Assembly (NCBI GenBank): GCA_947259215.1
Contig: CAMYLJ010000008.1
Span: 228,755-292,754, forward strand
DNA: 64,000 bases
Direction: 5' to 3'
DNA from: an uncultured delta proteobacterium
Lineage (GTDB): Bacteria > Myxococcota_A > UBA9160 > JAFDET01
The notes under the pieces were generated by a model. That model made no database searches. It worked only from the letters and a program-made list of their open reading frames with translations, and was not told the origin of the DNA. This document shows, in pieces, positions 19,574 through 27,921 of this stretch (position 1 is the stretch's first letter; every line of letters starts with the position of its first letter). The translations under genes and the position numbers were made by a program.

Positions 19574-21022
19574 TCAGGGAGCGTTCTCGGAGAAGAGTTT
19601 CGCCATCACCCGGCGCGCGAGGGCGACGGAGACGGCGTCGAAGATCGGGCTGTCGTGGTGGCGCTGGTAGCGCTCGAGCTGCTCCTCCAGCTCGGCGCGG
19701 CGGTACAGGCGGCCGTCGGCGATCACGGCCTCCAACGTCTCCAGGTGGGCCAGGTCGCGGGTCGGATCCTCGCGGAAGAGCAGGACGTCGGCGGGTGCCC
19801 CGGGCTCGAGCCGTCCGAGTCCCGGCACGCCCAGGGAGCGGCCCGGCACCGTGGTGGCGGTGGCCACCGCGGCGTCCGCTCCGAGACCGGCCTCCGACAG
19901 CAGTTGCAGCTCGCGGTAGAGCGCGACGCCGGGCACGAGGAAGGGGATCTGGGTGTCGGTGCCCGCGTGGATGCGCACGCCGGCGGCGTGCATCCGTGCG
20001 ACCAGGGCCTGGCCGCCGATCACCCCCTCGCCGAGGAGCTGGTAGTCCTCCTGGGTTCGGGTCCGCAGCATGGGAAGGCCCTCGGTGGGGCTCCAGACCA
20101 CGTCGCGGTACACCCGGGGCAGGAGCTTGGCTTCGTCGCTCTCCCGCAGGCGCTCGTAGTCGCGCATGGCGCCCAGCCGGTCGAGGGTCACGAGGGTCGG
20201 CGTGTGGGCCAGGTCGTAGGCGAGGGAGATCCCGGTGACGAAGCGCGCGCGCTCGGGCGTAAAACTGCGCCAGCCCACCTGGTTCTTCGGGAAGGGCAGG
20301 GGCGGATCCGTGGGCTCGAGCGCGCCGATCAGGTGCTGGGCGTCGTCGAGCCGCGCCTCCTCGAAGGGCACCTTCCTCGGGACGTGGCCGATCACCGGAA
20401 GCGCGTGGCGCCGCGCCGCCTCGCGGATGGCCGCGAGCACGTCGGCCTCGAGGCTGTTGTAGACCTTCACACAGTCGAACCCGTCGGCTGCGAGCTTCGC
20501 CACCGCCGGCTCGGCCTGGGCGGGATCCGTCAGGCGCAGCGAGTTGGCCCATCTGGGATCGTCCCCGTCGAGAAGCGGGCCGCAGGCGAAGATGCGTGGT
20601 CCCGGGAAGCGACCTTCACGCACCCCGTCGCGTGCGGGCGCCGTAGCGGTGCCGTCGGCGTCGGCCGCATCCCGGACCGTGGTGACCCCGTGATAGAGGA
20701 AGAGGAAGCTGAAGAGCTCGCTCTGGCCCGGCAGGCCGGCGGGCGGGAAGTGGACGTGCATGTCGATCAGGCCGGGCAGGGCGAAGGACCCCGCGAACTC
20801 GTCGTCGCCGGAGGCCGGCCCGATCCGTGCGATGGCGCCGCCCTCGAGGGTGAGGCTGCGGCGGGGCTGCCGGCCCTCACCCGGCTGGACCAGGGTCACG
20901 TCGGCCAGCACCACGCCGGGTTCCGGCAGGGCGAGCGGACTCGGGGGCGTGACGGCCCGCCACAGGACGAAGCCCGCGATCAGGAGCGCGACGAGCAGAC
21001 CGGCGAGGATGCGCAGGATCAT
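19574..21022 (-). CDS. Membrane-anchored imidazolonepropionase-like amidohydrolase
   Basis: The 482-residue amidohydrolase-1 family protein begins with an uncleaved-looking helix (ILAGLLVALLIAGFVLW, 4-20) and carries DMHVHFP (about 88), IGHVPRK (about 217), the metal aspartate in HAGTDTQIPF and a C-terminal VATATTVPGRSLGVPGLGRLEPGAPADVLLF. Relatives include Xaa-Pro dipeptidases, organophosphatases and imidazolonepropionases. The anchor places the catalytic domain outside the cytoplasm or on the membrane. It precedes the Amidohydrolase-2 gene by 10 bp. Confidence 0.8.
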   Translation of the reverse strand: MILRILAGLLVALLIAGFVLWRAVTPPSPLALPEPGVVLADVTLVQPGEGRQPRRSLTLEGGAIARIGPASGDDEFAGSFALPGLIDMHVHFPPAGLPGQSELFSFLFLYHGVTTVRDAADADGTATAPARDGVREGRFPGPRIFACGPLLDGDDPRWANSLRLTDPAQAEPAVAKLAADGFDCVKVYNSLEADVLAAIREAARRHALPVIGHVPRKVPFEEARLDDAQHLIGALEPTDPPLPFPKNQVGWRSFTPERARFVTGISLAYDLAHTPTLVTLDRLGAMRDYERLRESDEAKLLPRVYRDVVWSPTEGLPMLRTRTQEDYQLLGEGVIGGQALVARMHAAGVRIHAGTDTQIPFLVPGVALYRELQLLSEAGLGADAAVATATTVPGRSLGVPGLGRLEPGAPADVLLFREDPTRDLAHLETLEAVIADGRLYRRAELEEQLERYQRHHDSPIFDAVSVALARRVMAKLFSENAP

Positions 21023-21073
21023 GCCGGGCGGAGTCTAGCGCCGGCCCGCCCAAGCTTCCGCGCCGGAATCGGC

Positions 21074-22129
21074 CTAAGCGGCGGCCGCCTCTCCGGGCGC
21101 TTCGATCTCGCCCGCGCGGACCTTGCGCTCCTCCTCGATGTCCTGGTCTACGTCGGAGGTGGTGTTGTGCTCGTACTCCAGGATCCCGAGCTGGTGGAAG
21201 CGCTCGCGCTGGCGGTCCGAGAGCAGCCCCAGGCTCTTCACGTTGGGCACGATCTTGGAGAAGAGCCGGTAGCGGAACTGCTTGGCGATCTCCGACTGGT
21301 CGGCGTGGGCGATGCACTCCTCGGGGTCGAGGCCCATGGCCTCCCAGACCTCGCGGTTGCTGATGCGGTCGCGCATCAGCACGCTCGCCTCGTAGACGAA
21401 ATCCTCCCGCTCCTCCCGCTCCTTCTCGGTCAGGTCCTGGCAGAACTCGCGCAGGGAGAGCACGCCGAAGGCCACGTGGCGCGACTCGTCCTCCATCACC
21501 GCAGCCGTGAGGTCGCGCAGCAGCGGGTTCTGGGCCGTGTCGCGAATCGTCCCGAAGGCGGCCAGGGCCAGCCCCTCCACGACGATCTGCATGCCCAGGA
21601 ACTTCATGTCCCAGCGCGAGTCGGTCAGGATCTGGTCGAGCAGCGACTTCAGCTCCGGGTTCACCGGGTACTCGTGCTCGAGCTTCTCCTGCACGAAGCG
21701 GCGGTAGACCTCCACGTGCCGTGCCTCGTCCATCACCTGGGTGGCGGCGTACTGCTTGCCCTCGTACCAGGGCACGCTGTCCACGATCTGCGCCGTCGCC
21801 AGCAGCGCCCCCTGCTCGCCGTGCAGGAACTGGCAGAGCTGCCAGGTGATGGCCTCGTGGCGCAGCTTCTGACGCTCCTGCTTCGTCAGCTTGTCCCAGA
21901 TCGGCGTCCCATAGATCCCGATGCCCATGTCGGGGACCAGCTCCGACTCCGGGTCCACGTCGATCGACCAGTCCAGGCGCTCGGTGGCGTTCCACTGATC
22001 GCGCTTGGCGTTCTCGTACAGGCGCATCAGGCGCCGGCGCGTGGCATCGTACTCCCAGTTGTAGTTGACGCTCTGGGCGACCTTCAGCTCTTCGGTGGGC
22101 TCTTCGGGGTGCAGGCGGTCGATCACCAT
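21074..22129 (-). CDS. Diiron ferritin-like oxygenase-type protein
   Basis: The 351-residue four-helix-bundle protein has a complete carboxylate diiron site: Glu 105 (HGEQ), Glu 135 with His 138 (DEARH), Glu 185 and Glu 215 with His 218 (EDESRH). The pattern is that of ribonucleotide-reductase-R2-like, AurF-like and related oxygenases, larger than storage ferritins. It probably activates O2 for hydroxylation or N-oxidation of an unidentified substrate. The C-terminal 40 residues are acidic and low-complexity. It lies 10 bp behind a TetR gene and forms a two-gene unit with it. Confidence 0.8.
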   Translation of the reverse strand: MVIDRLHPEEPTEELKVAQSVNYNWEYDATRRRLMRLYENAKRDQWNATERLDWSIDVDPESELVPDMGIGIYGTPIWDKLTKQERQKLRHEAITWQLCQFLHGEQGALLATAQIVDSVPWYEGKQYAATQVMDEARHVEVYRRFVQEKLEHEYPVNPELKSLLDQILTDSRWDMKFLGMQIVVEGLALAAFGTIRDTAQNPLLRDLTAAVMEDESRHVAFGVLSLREFCQDLTEKEREEREDFVYEASVLMRDRISNREVWEAMGLDPEECIAHADQSEIAKQFRYRLFSKIVPNVKSLGLLSDRQRERFHQLGILEYEHNTTSDVDQDIEEERKVRAGEIEAPGEAAAA

Positions 22130-22139
22130 GACGGCTCCT

Positions 22140-22823
22140 TCATGACTCCTGGGCGGAGGGGGGTGCGGGTTCCGGCGCCGGGACGCCGAGGTAGGCCAGC
22201 GTGGCCCGGATGAGGTGGTCCGCGAGCGACTCGTCCGAGAGTACCAGGGCCCCGGAACGCGTCTCGCCGAAGAGGATGGCGCTCTCGATGGTGGCGAAGG
22301 CCATGGTGAGGCCGAAGGCGGCCGCCTGCTCCGGCTGGGGATGGCGGATCTCGTCCTGCCGCTCGAGCAGCAGCGCGATGAGCTTGTCGCTCACGTAGTG
22401 GGACAGCCGCTCCTGGCGGCTGCGGAACTCGAAGTCCGTGTAGTTGCGCAGCACGAAGGCGCGCATCAGGCCGGACTGCTCGCGGTAGATCTCCACCAGA
22501 AAGTGGACCACGGCCGACAGCAGGTCCGTGGTGCCGGCGCCGTCCCAGCGCGTCGGGTCCAGGGCGTCGTCGGCGGTGGCGACCGCCTGCTCGAGGTAGC
22601 GCTCGTAGAGCGCGTAGAGCAGGCCGTCCTTGTCGCGGAAGCGGGCGTAGAAGGCGCCCACCGAGGAGCCGGCGCGGCGCGCGACCTCGGCCACCGACGT
22701 GTCCTCGAAGCCCTTGTCGGCCACCAGCGCCTCGGCCGCGTCGAGGATGCGGTCGAGGGTCCGCTGGCTGCGCGCCTGCTGGGGCGGGCGGATCCAGCGG
22801 AGATCGGGGTCGCTTGCGGGCAT
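22140..22823 (-). CDS. TetR-family regulator of the ferritin-like gene
   Basis: The 227-residue TetR protein has an HTH at about 20-65 (TLDRILDAAEALVADKGFEDTSVAEVARRAG, then VGAFYARFRDKDGLLYALY) followed by an all-helical ligand domain. It is first in the unit with the diiron protein. A strong candidate promoter with consensus TTGACA lies about 110 bp upstream in an AT-rich island, with two palindromes between promoter and gene where the protein could bind. Confidence 0.87.
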   Translation of the reverse strand: MPASDPDLRWIRPPQQARSQRTLDRILDAAEALVADKGFEDTSVAEVARRAGSSVGAFYARFRDKDGLLYALYERYLEQAVATADDALDPTRWDGAGTTDLLSAVVHFLVEIYREQSGLMRAFVLRNYTDFEFRSRQERLSHYVSDKLIALLLERQDEIRHPQPEQAAAFGLTMAFATIESAILFGETRSGALVLSDESLADHLIRATLAYLGVPAPEPAPPSAQES

Positions 22824-22844
22824 CCGGCTGGAGTCTCCAAACAG

Positions 22845-22942
22845 AATCTGAGTTCTTGTTCAGAGATTTAACCCGACCGGCCCGGTCTGTCAACAGATCA
22901 GAATCACTATTCTTATATTATAATATTATCCATATATGTCAA
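22845..22942 (-). promoter_or_regulatory. AT-rich promoter and palindrome cluster before the TetR/ferritin-like unit
   Basis: On the minus strand a consensus -35 TTGACA (22937-22942) is followed 16 bp later by TAATAT (22915-22920). The -10 lies inside the perfect palindrome ATATTATAATAT (22915-22926). Between it and the gene lie GACCGG-C-CCGGTC (22875-22887) and AATCT-N14-AGATT (22845-22868). The predicted leader of about 85 nt would put the dyads downstream of the start site. The remainder of the 315-bp gap to 23138 shows no gene. Confidence 0.6.
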
Positions 22943-23138
22943 ATACTTATGATGAAACGAAGACCAGGGGCCGGCGTGGGCTGCGCCCCGGAATCGCGGT
23001 GGAGCCGGGGCGTGTCGGAGAGGGAGGAATCTGGCCCCCCACCCGGCGCGGGGGGCTGGCAGAAAGGCACTCACCTCATGCCCGCCCGCACTCGCTTCGG
23101 AGATAGACTAAGGCGGGGGCGGAGGGTCGGGGTCGGGC

Positions 23139-24260
23139 ATGGACATCCGCACCAAGCTCATCTTCTCCCTGGTGGCGGTTTCCCTCGCCAGCATGTTGGC
23201 CCTGGGCGCGTTCGCGTTCGACGCCGCGCGGAACCTGCTGCGCGACCTGGCGGTGCGGCAGCTCGACGCCGTTGCCGAGAGCAAGAAGCAGGACCTGGAC
23301 AAGGTGGTCGTGGGGTGGCGCGACCGCGTGCAGCTGATCACCAGCCGCACGTACCTGCGCCTGCGCCTGCGCGAGTTCCAGAACACCGGCGATCCCGCTG
23401 CGGCCCGGGACATCGAGCGGATCGTGGGCGACGCCGCCGCCGCGGTGCCGAGCCTGCGCGGGATCACGGTGTTCGCCGCCGACGGCCGCGAGGTCGTGAC
23501 CGTCGGATCGGTCCCGGAGGACCAGCCGCTCGATCCCATCGCCTTCTGGGCTGCCGAGTCGCCCCTGGTGTACCAGAACGTGTCGCTCGACGAGGAAGGA
23601 CAGCTCCAGATCACGTTCGTCGCGCCCATCCGCCTGGACGGCACCCTGATCGGGGCGGCCAAGGTGCTGCACTCCGCCCAGGAGCTGGTGGCGATCACCG
23701 AGGACTACACGGGCCTCGGGGAGACCGGCGAGACCTTGATGGCGCTGCGCACCGAGCGCGGAGACGCCCTGATCCTGAACCCGCTGCGCCAAGACCGCGA
23801 GGCGAGTCTGCACCGCGTGGTCGAGGACGTCCCGACGGTCGCGGCGGTGAACGGCGAGGCGCAGACCTTCCAGGACGGGGTCCGGGACTATCGGGGCGAG
23901 GAGGTCTGGGCGGCCACCCGGCACCTGGAGGCGTTCGACTGGGGGCTCGTGGTGAAGGTGGACACGGCGGAGGAGCTGCTGCCGGTGGTAGAGCTGCGCC
24001 AGACCATGTGGCGACTGGCGGTGTCGCTCTCGGCCTTCGCCATCGTGGCCGGGACCCTGCTCGGGCTCTACTTCGCCAGGCCCATCCGCGCCCTGGCCGA
24101 CGTGGCGCGACGCATCGGGGAGGGAGAGCTCGACGTGCGGGCCGAGGCCGGATCCGACGACGAGATAGGGGTGCTGGCGCGGGCGTTCAATCGGATGGCG
24201 GAGGCGCTGGTGCGCGCGAACCGCGAGCTCGAGCGCCGCGTGCGCCAGGGCAGCCCTTGA
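23139..24260 (+). CDS. Cache-HAMP membrane sensor lacking an output domain
   Basis: The 373-residue protein has a first membrane helix at 7-27, an extracytoplasmic double-Cache-like region to about 285 (SLRGITVFAADGREV, then VYQNVSLDEEGQLQITFVAPI), a second membrane helix near 288-312 and a HAMP domain (RPIRALADVARRIGEGELDV ... DDEIGVLARAFNRMAEAL). A short coiled coil ends the protein. No kinase, GGDEF, methyl-accepting or other effector follows, and the next gene starts 10 bp later with an unrelated exchanger. It could be a regulatory partner acting by heterodimerisation or the stump of a longer sensor. Confidence 0.8.
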   Translation: MDIRTKLIFSLVAVSLASMLALGAFAFDAARNLLRDLAVRQLDAVAESKKQDLDKVVVGWRDRVQLITSRTYLRLRLREFQNTGDPAAARDIERIVGDAAAAVPSLRGITVFAADGREVVTVGSVPEDQPLDPIAFWAAESPLVYQNVSLDEEGQLQITFVAPIRLDGTLIGAAKVLHSAQELVAITEDYTGLGETGETLMALRTERGDALILNPLRQDREASLHRVVEDVPTVAAVNGEAQTFQDGVRDYRGEEVWAATRHLEAFDWGLVVKVDTAEELLPVVELRQTMWRLAVSLSAFAIVAGTLLGLYFARPIRALADVARRIGEGELDVRAEAGSDDEIGVLARAFNRMAEALVRANRELERRVRQGSP

Positions 24261-24270
24261 GGTCCCGGCC

Positions 24271-25272
24271 ATGGCGTCCGCGATCTATCTGGTCGAGCTC
24301 TTCGGGGGCCTGATCTACCTGCTCCTGGCGGGCGACCTGCTGGTGCGCGGCTCCGTGGCCATGTCCAAGCGGGCGGGGATCCCGCCGATCGTGGCGGGCC
24401 TCACCATCGTGGCGTTCGGCACCTCGGCCCCGGAGCTCTTCATCTCCATCGGGTCGGCCATGAAGGGCGTTCCGGAGGTCGCCATCGGCAACGTGGTCGG
24501 GAGCAACATCGCCAACGTGCTGCTGGTGCTGGGCCTGCCGGCCCTCTTCTACCCCACCCTCTGCGATCGGAAGGCGCTGGGGCCGGACTGCGTGATGATG
24601 CTGGGGGGCAGCCTGCTCTTCGTGGTGCTCTGCTTCCTCGGCCCCATCGGCTTCGCCCAGGGTGCGGTGCTGTTCGGGCTGATCCTGGTGGTGCTGGTCC
24701 GCTCGGCGCGGCACACCCGCGGCGACCCCGAGGCGGAGGCGGCGGCGGCCGAAGAGCTCGAGCGGGGACTGGGCCTGCCGACCCAGCGGGGGATGATCGG
24801 CCTCTTCCTGCTGCTCGGGCTGGTCGGGCTCCCGCTCGGCGCGCACCTGATGGTGGAGGGCGGTGTCCAGCTGGCCAGCCGGCTGGGGGTTTCGAACGCG
24901 GTCATCGGCCTGTCCGTCATCGCGCTCGGGACCTCGCTGCCCGAGCTGGCCACGACCCTGCTGGCGGCGCTGCATCGCCACTCCGACGTGGCGCTGGGCA
25001 ACGTGCTGGGCAGCAACCTCTTCAACCTCCTGGCCGTGATGGGCCTGACCGCCATGGTCGCCCCGTCGCCGATCCCGGTTCCGCCGTCCTTCCTGAGCTT
25101 CGACCTGCTGGTCATGATGGGCGCGGCGCTCGTGCTCGCGTACCTCGCGTCGGTCCAGGGCTCGATCGGTCGCCGCGCGGGCCTGGCGCTGCTGGCGAGC
25201 TACACGCTGTACATGGTGATCTTGTTCTCCTTCCCGGAGACGGGTGGGGCGCCCCCGATTGCGGGTCGCTAG
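24271..25272 (+). CDS. Calcium/sodium antiporter (CaCA family)
   Basis: The 333-residue transporter has two inverted alpha-repeats: GTSAPELF with GNVVGSNIAN (about 50-80) and GTSLPELA with GNVLGSNLFN (about 220-250). About ten membrane helices are separated by an acidic central loop (EAEAAAAEELERG). It exchanges Na+ or H+ for Ca2+ across the inner membrane, as in YrbG and related exchangers. It follows the Cache-HAMP gene by 10 bp, suggesting that the orphan sensor may monitor or modulate ion exchange. Confidence 0.9.
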   Translation: MASAIYLVELFGGLIYLLLAGDLLVRGSVAMSKRAGIPPIVAGLTIVAFGTSAPELFISIGSAMKGVPEVAIGNVVGSNIANVLLVLGLPALFYPTLCDRKALGPDCVMMLGGSLLFVVLCFLGPIGFAQGAVLFGLILVVLVRSARHTRGDPEAEAAAAEELERGLGLPTQRGMIGLFLLLGLVGLPLGAHLMVEGGVQLASRLGVSNAVIGLSVIALGTSLPELATTLLAALHRHSDVALGNVLGSNLFNLLAVMGLTAMVAPSPIPVPPSFLSFDLLVMMGAALVLAYLASVQGSIGRRAGLALLASYTLYMVILFSFPETGGAPPIAGR

Positions 25273-25276
25273 CTCG

Positions 25277-26581
25277 ATGCGGGGGGGCGTGGCCACGGCG
25301 ATGCTCGTGGCGCTGGCGGCGACGATCGCGACGGCCGCCGGCGAGGACGCCTCGGCGCCCCCGCTCCAGCCGGGCGGGGTCGTGACGTTCGAGCAGGTCG
25401 AGCAGCTCCGCAGCCATCTGCCGCCGGAGCTCTGGGCCAACCGGGCGCTCTTCTTCTACCCCGGCATGCGCCTGGAAGTGGCGGAGACCGGCGACTACCG
25501 GCCGGCGGCGGCCTACGTCGACGCCACCGAGCGCTTCCGAGGGCAGCCCCGCATCGGGCCCGACGGCAGCCTGGAGAACTACACGGCCGGGCAGCCGTTC
25601 CCGATGGAGGAGATCGACTGCGCGGGCGATCCGCTGGCCGGCGCCAAGATCATGTGGGACTTCGACCACCAGTGGGAGGGCGACGGACGCCAGACGAGCT
25701 TCCGCTACACATACTGGGACCGCGGCGAGCGCCTGCCCATCTACTACGAGGGCACCTCGAAGCTGATCTGGCTCAGCAACCGGGTCGAGAGCGACCTGCT
25801 CGAGGAGCGCGGCGGCGAGCTGCTGGATGAGGATCGCCGCAAGACCGTCTACGGCATCGACGTGGACGCCCCCTTCGACTCACGCGGGACCTCCCTGCTC
25901 ACCTATCGCTACAAGAGCTCCGAGGGGCCGCGCGACACCGCCAAGAACGACGACACCTGGGTCTACGTGCCCGCCATGCGCCGCGTGCGCCGGATCGCGA
26001 CCGCGCAGCGGACCGATGCCGTGGCGGGCACCGACTTCACCCTCGACGACCTGCGCGGCTTCAACGGCATCGTGCCCCAGTACGAGTGGACCTGCCTGGG
26101 CAGGTTTCTGGTGCTCGCGCCCATGAACTCGAGGGTTCGCGCCTACCCCTACGAAAAGACGCACCGCTTCGGGCCGTCGGGCCTGTCGTTCGCGGACGAC
26201 CGCTGGGAGCTGCGGCCCGCGGTCAAGGTTCGCATGCAGCCCAAGAACGACGACCACCCCTACCAGCGGAAGGACCTCTATCTCGACGAGCAGACGCTCG
26301 TACCGCTCTACTCCTTCGCCTACGACCGGAACGGGGATTTGTGGAAGGTCATCCTGCACAACAACCGCTGGAGCGAGGCGCCCCAGGATCCCGACTACTA
26401 CCCGGGCTGGTCCGGCGTCCCGGAGCCGCGCGACCTGAAGGTGGTCTCCGACGTGGTCCTGAACGTCCAGACCGGAACCGGCAACCGCATCGAGCTGTGG
26501 GATGCCCACGGGACGCCCCTCGACAGCCGCGCGAAGGTCCGCAAGTACATCGACGTGCGTCGCCTGAACGCGGGCCGGTAG
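25277..26581 (+). CDS. DUF1329 exported protein
   Basis: The 434-residue protein has a signal peptide (MLVALAATIATAAGEDA) and the DUF1329 core: FFYPGMRLEVAETGDY, YTAGQPFPMEEIDC, a KNDDTWVYVPAMRRVRRIATAQR segment and DLYLDEQTLVPLYSFAYDRNG. The fold is related to LolA/LolB lipoprotein-sorting domains. Genes of this family are common in lipid- and alkane-using proteobacteria and are thought to act at the outer membrane. ATG 25277 is chosen because it gives a clean signal peptide; an in-frame GTG lies at 25244. No frame links it to its neighbours. Confidence 0.83.
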   Translation: MRGGVATAMLVALAATIATAAGEDASAPPLQPGGVVTFEQVEQLRSHLPPELWANRALFFYPGMRLEVAETGDYRPAAAYVDATERFRGQPRIGPDGSLENYTAGQPFPMEEIDCAGDPLAGAKIMWDFDHQWEGDGRQTSFRYTYWDRGERLPIYYEGTSKLIWLSNRVESDLLEERGGELLDEDRRKTVYGIDVDAPFDSRGTSLLTYRYKSSEGPRDTAKNDDTWVYVPAMRRVRRIATAQRTDAVAGTDFTLDDLRGFNGIVPQYEWTCLGRFLVLAPMNSRVRAYPYEKTHRFGPSGLSFADDRWELRPAVKVRMQPKNDDHPYQRKDLYLDEQTLVPLYSFAYDRNGDLWKVILHNNRWSEAPQDPDYYPGWSGVPEPRDLKVVSDVVLNVQTGTGNRIELWDAHGTPLDSRAKVRKYIDVRRLNAGR

Positions 26582-26646
26582 ACTGCTCGGCGCCGACTCG
26601 AGCCCGTCCTGCCGGCATTCGTCTCCACCCCGAGAGGAGCCCGACC

Positions 26647-27921
26647 ATGAGCGAGACCGCATCCGAGTTCGCCGCCCACCTGGAAGGCATGTCGGCGCGC
26701 AAGCGCGAGACCCTGATGCTGGCCCACGAGTACCTGATGCCGAACCGCACCGAGACCTGGCTGGGCGCCGGCATCCCGCTCGTGATCGGCCGCCGCGAGG
26801 GCTACCGGATCTGGGACGTGGACGGCCACGAGCTGCGCGACCTGCACCTGAACGGCGGCACCTACAACCTGGGCCACCGCCATCCCGAGGTGCTGGCTGC
26901 GCTGCGCGAGGCCCTCGAGTGGATGGACGTCGGCAACCACCACTTCCCGAGCGAGGCGCGCTCGAAGCTCGGCGAGAAGCTCGCGCGCCTGACCCCCGGC
27001 GACCTCCACTACAGCGTCTTCACCGCCAGCGGCAGCGAGGCCAACGACCTGGCGATCCGCGCCGTGCGCTGGAAGACGGGCCGCCGCAAGATCGTGAGCC
27101 TCGAAGCCGGCTACCACGGCGACTCCGGCCTCTCCGGCGCGGCAGGCAAGGCGGACAGCGCGAAGTTCTTCGGCAGCGCCTACCCCGACGAGTTCCTGAA
27201 CGTCCCCTTCGACGACCTGGACGCCATGGAGAAGACCCTCGCCGCCGGCGACGTGGCGGCCGTCCTGATGGAGACGATCCCCGCGACCCAGGGCTTCCCG
27301 GTCCCCTCCGACGGCTACCTCCCCGGCGTGAAGGCGCTCTGCGAGCAGTACGGCTCGCTCTACGTGGCCGACGAGGTGCAGACTGGCCTCGGCCGCACGG
27401 GCCACCTCTGGGGCGTCGACGCCTTCGGCGTCGAGCCCGACGTCCTCATCACGGGGAAGGGCCTCTCCGGCGGGATCTACCCGGTGTCCGCCGTGGTGAT
27501 GAGCCGCGAGGTCGGCGCCTGGCTGGCGGAGAAGGGCTGGGCCCACGTCTCCACCTTCGGCGGCGCCGAGCCCGGCTGCCACGTGGGGGCGCGCGTCCTC
27601 GACCTCGTCAGCGCGCCCGAGGTGCTGGACGGCGTGCGCCAACGATCCGAGCTCTTCGCCCGCGGCCTGGACGAGATCGCGAGCCGGCGAGCCTTCTTGA
27701 AGGGCGTGCGCCGCACGGGCCTGGTGATGGGCCTCGAGACCGCCGAGCCCATGGGCGCCGTGAAGCTCTCCCAGACCCTCTACCGCCACGGCGTCTGGGC
27801 CATCTTCGCGGGCTTCGACCTCTCGGTGCTCCAGTGGAAGCCGGGCCTGCTGGTGGACGACGCCTGGTGCGGCGAGGTGCTGGACCGCCTGGACGCCGCC
27901 CTGGCGGAGCTCTCCGGATGA
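26647..27921 (+). CDS. Class-III aminotransferase / PLP lyase
   Basis: The 424-residue fold-type-I PLP enzyme has SGSEAND (128-134), the cofactor aspartate in ADEVQTGLGRTG (Asp 242) and Lys 271 in ITGKGLSGGIYPV. It resembles glutamate-1-semialdehyde-type and phospholyase-type members of class III. The gene overlaps by ATGA with a small-molecule kinase. This pairing recalls 5-hydroxylysine kinase with phosphohydroxylysine phospholyase, and ethanolamine-phosphate phospholyase. A phosphorylate-then-eliminate reaction is therefore possible, besides ordinary transamination. Good ribosome site (GAGAGGAG) before ATG 26647. Confidence 0.84.
   Translation: MSETASEFAAHLEGMSARKRETLMLAHEYLMPNRTETWLGAGIPLVIGRREGYRIWDVDGHELRDLHLNGGTYNLGHRHPEVLAALREALEWMDVGNHHFPSEARSKLGEKLARLTPGDLHYSVFTASGSEANDLAIRAVRWKTGRRKIVSLEAGYHGDSGLSGAAGKADSAKFFGSAYPDEFLNVPFDDLDAMEKTLAAGDVAAVLMETIPATQGFPVPSDGYLPGVKALCEQYGSLYVADEVQTGLGRTGHLWGVDAFGVEPDVLITGKGLSGGIYPVSAVVMSREVGAWLAEKGWAHVSTFGGAEPGCHVGARVLDLVSAPEVLDGVRQRSELFARGLDEIASRRAFLKGVRRTGLVMGLETAEPMGAVKLSQTLYRHGVWAIFAGFDLSVLQWKPGLLVDDAWCGEVLDRLDAALAELSG

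Noticed and set aside
23139-24260. Frameshift removing a kinase or GGDEF domain from the Cache-HAMP protein
   Set aside because: The next 1 kb reads as an intact CaCA exchanger, and no effector motifs appear in other frames.
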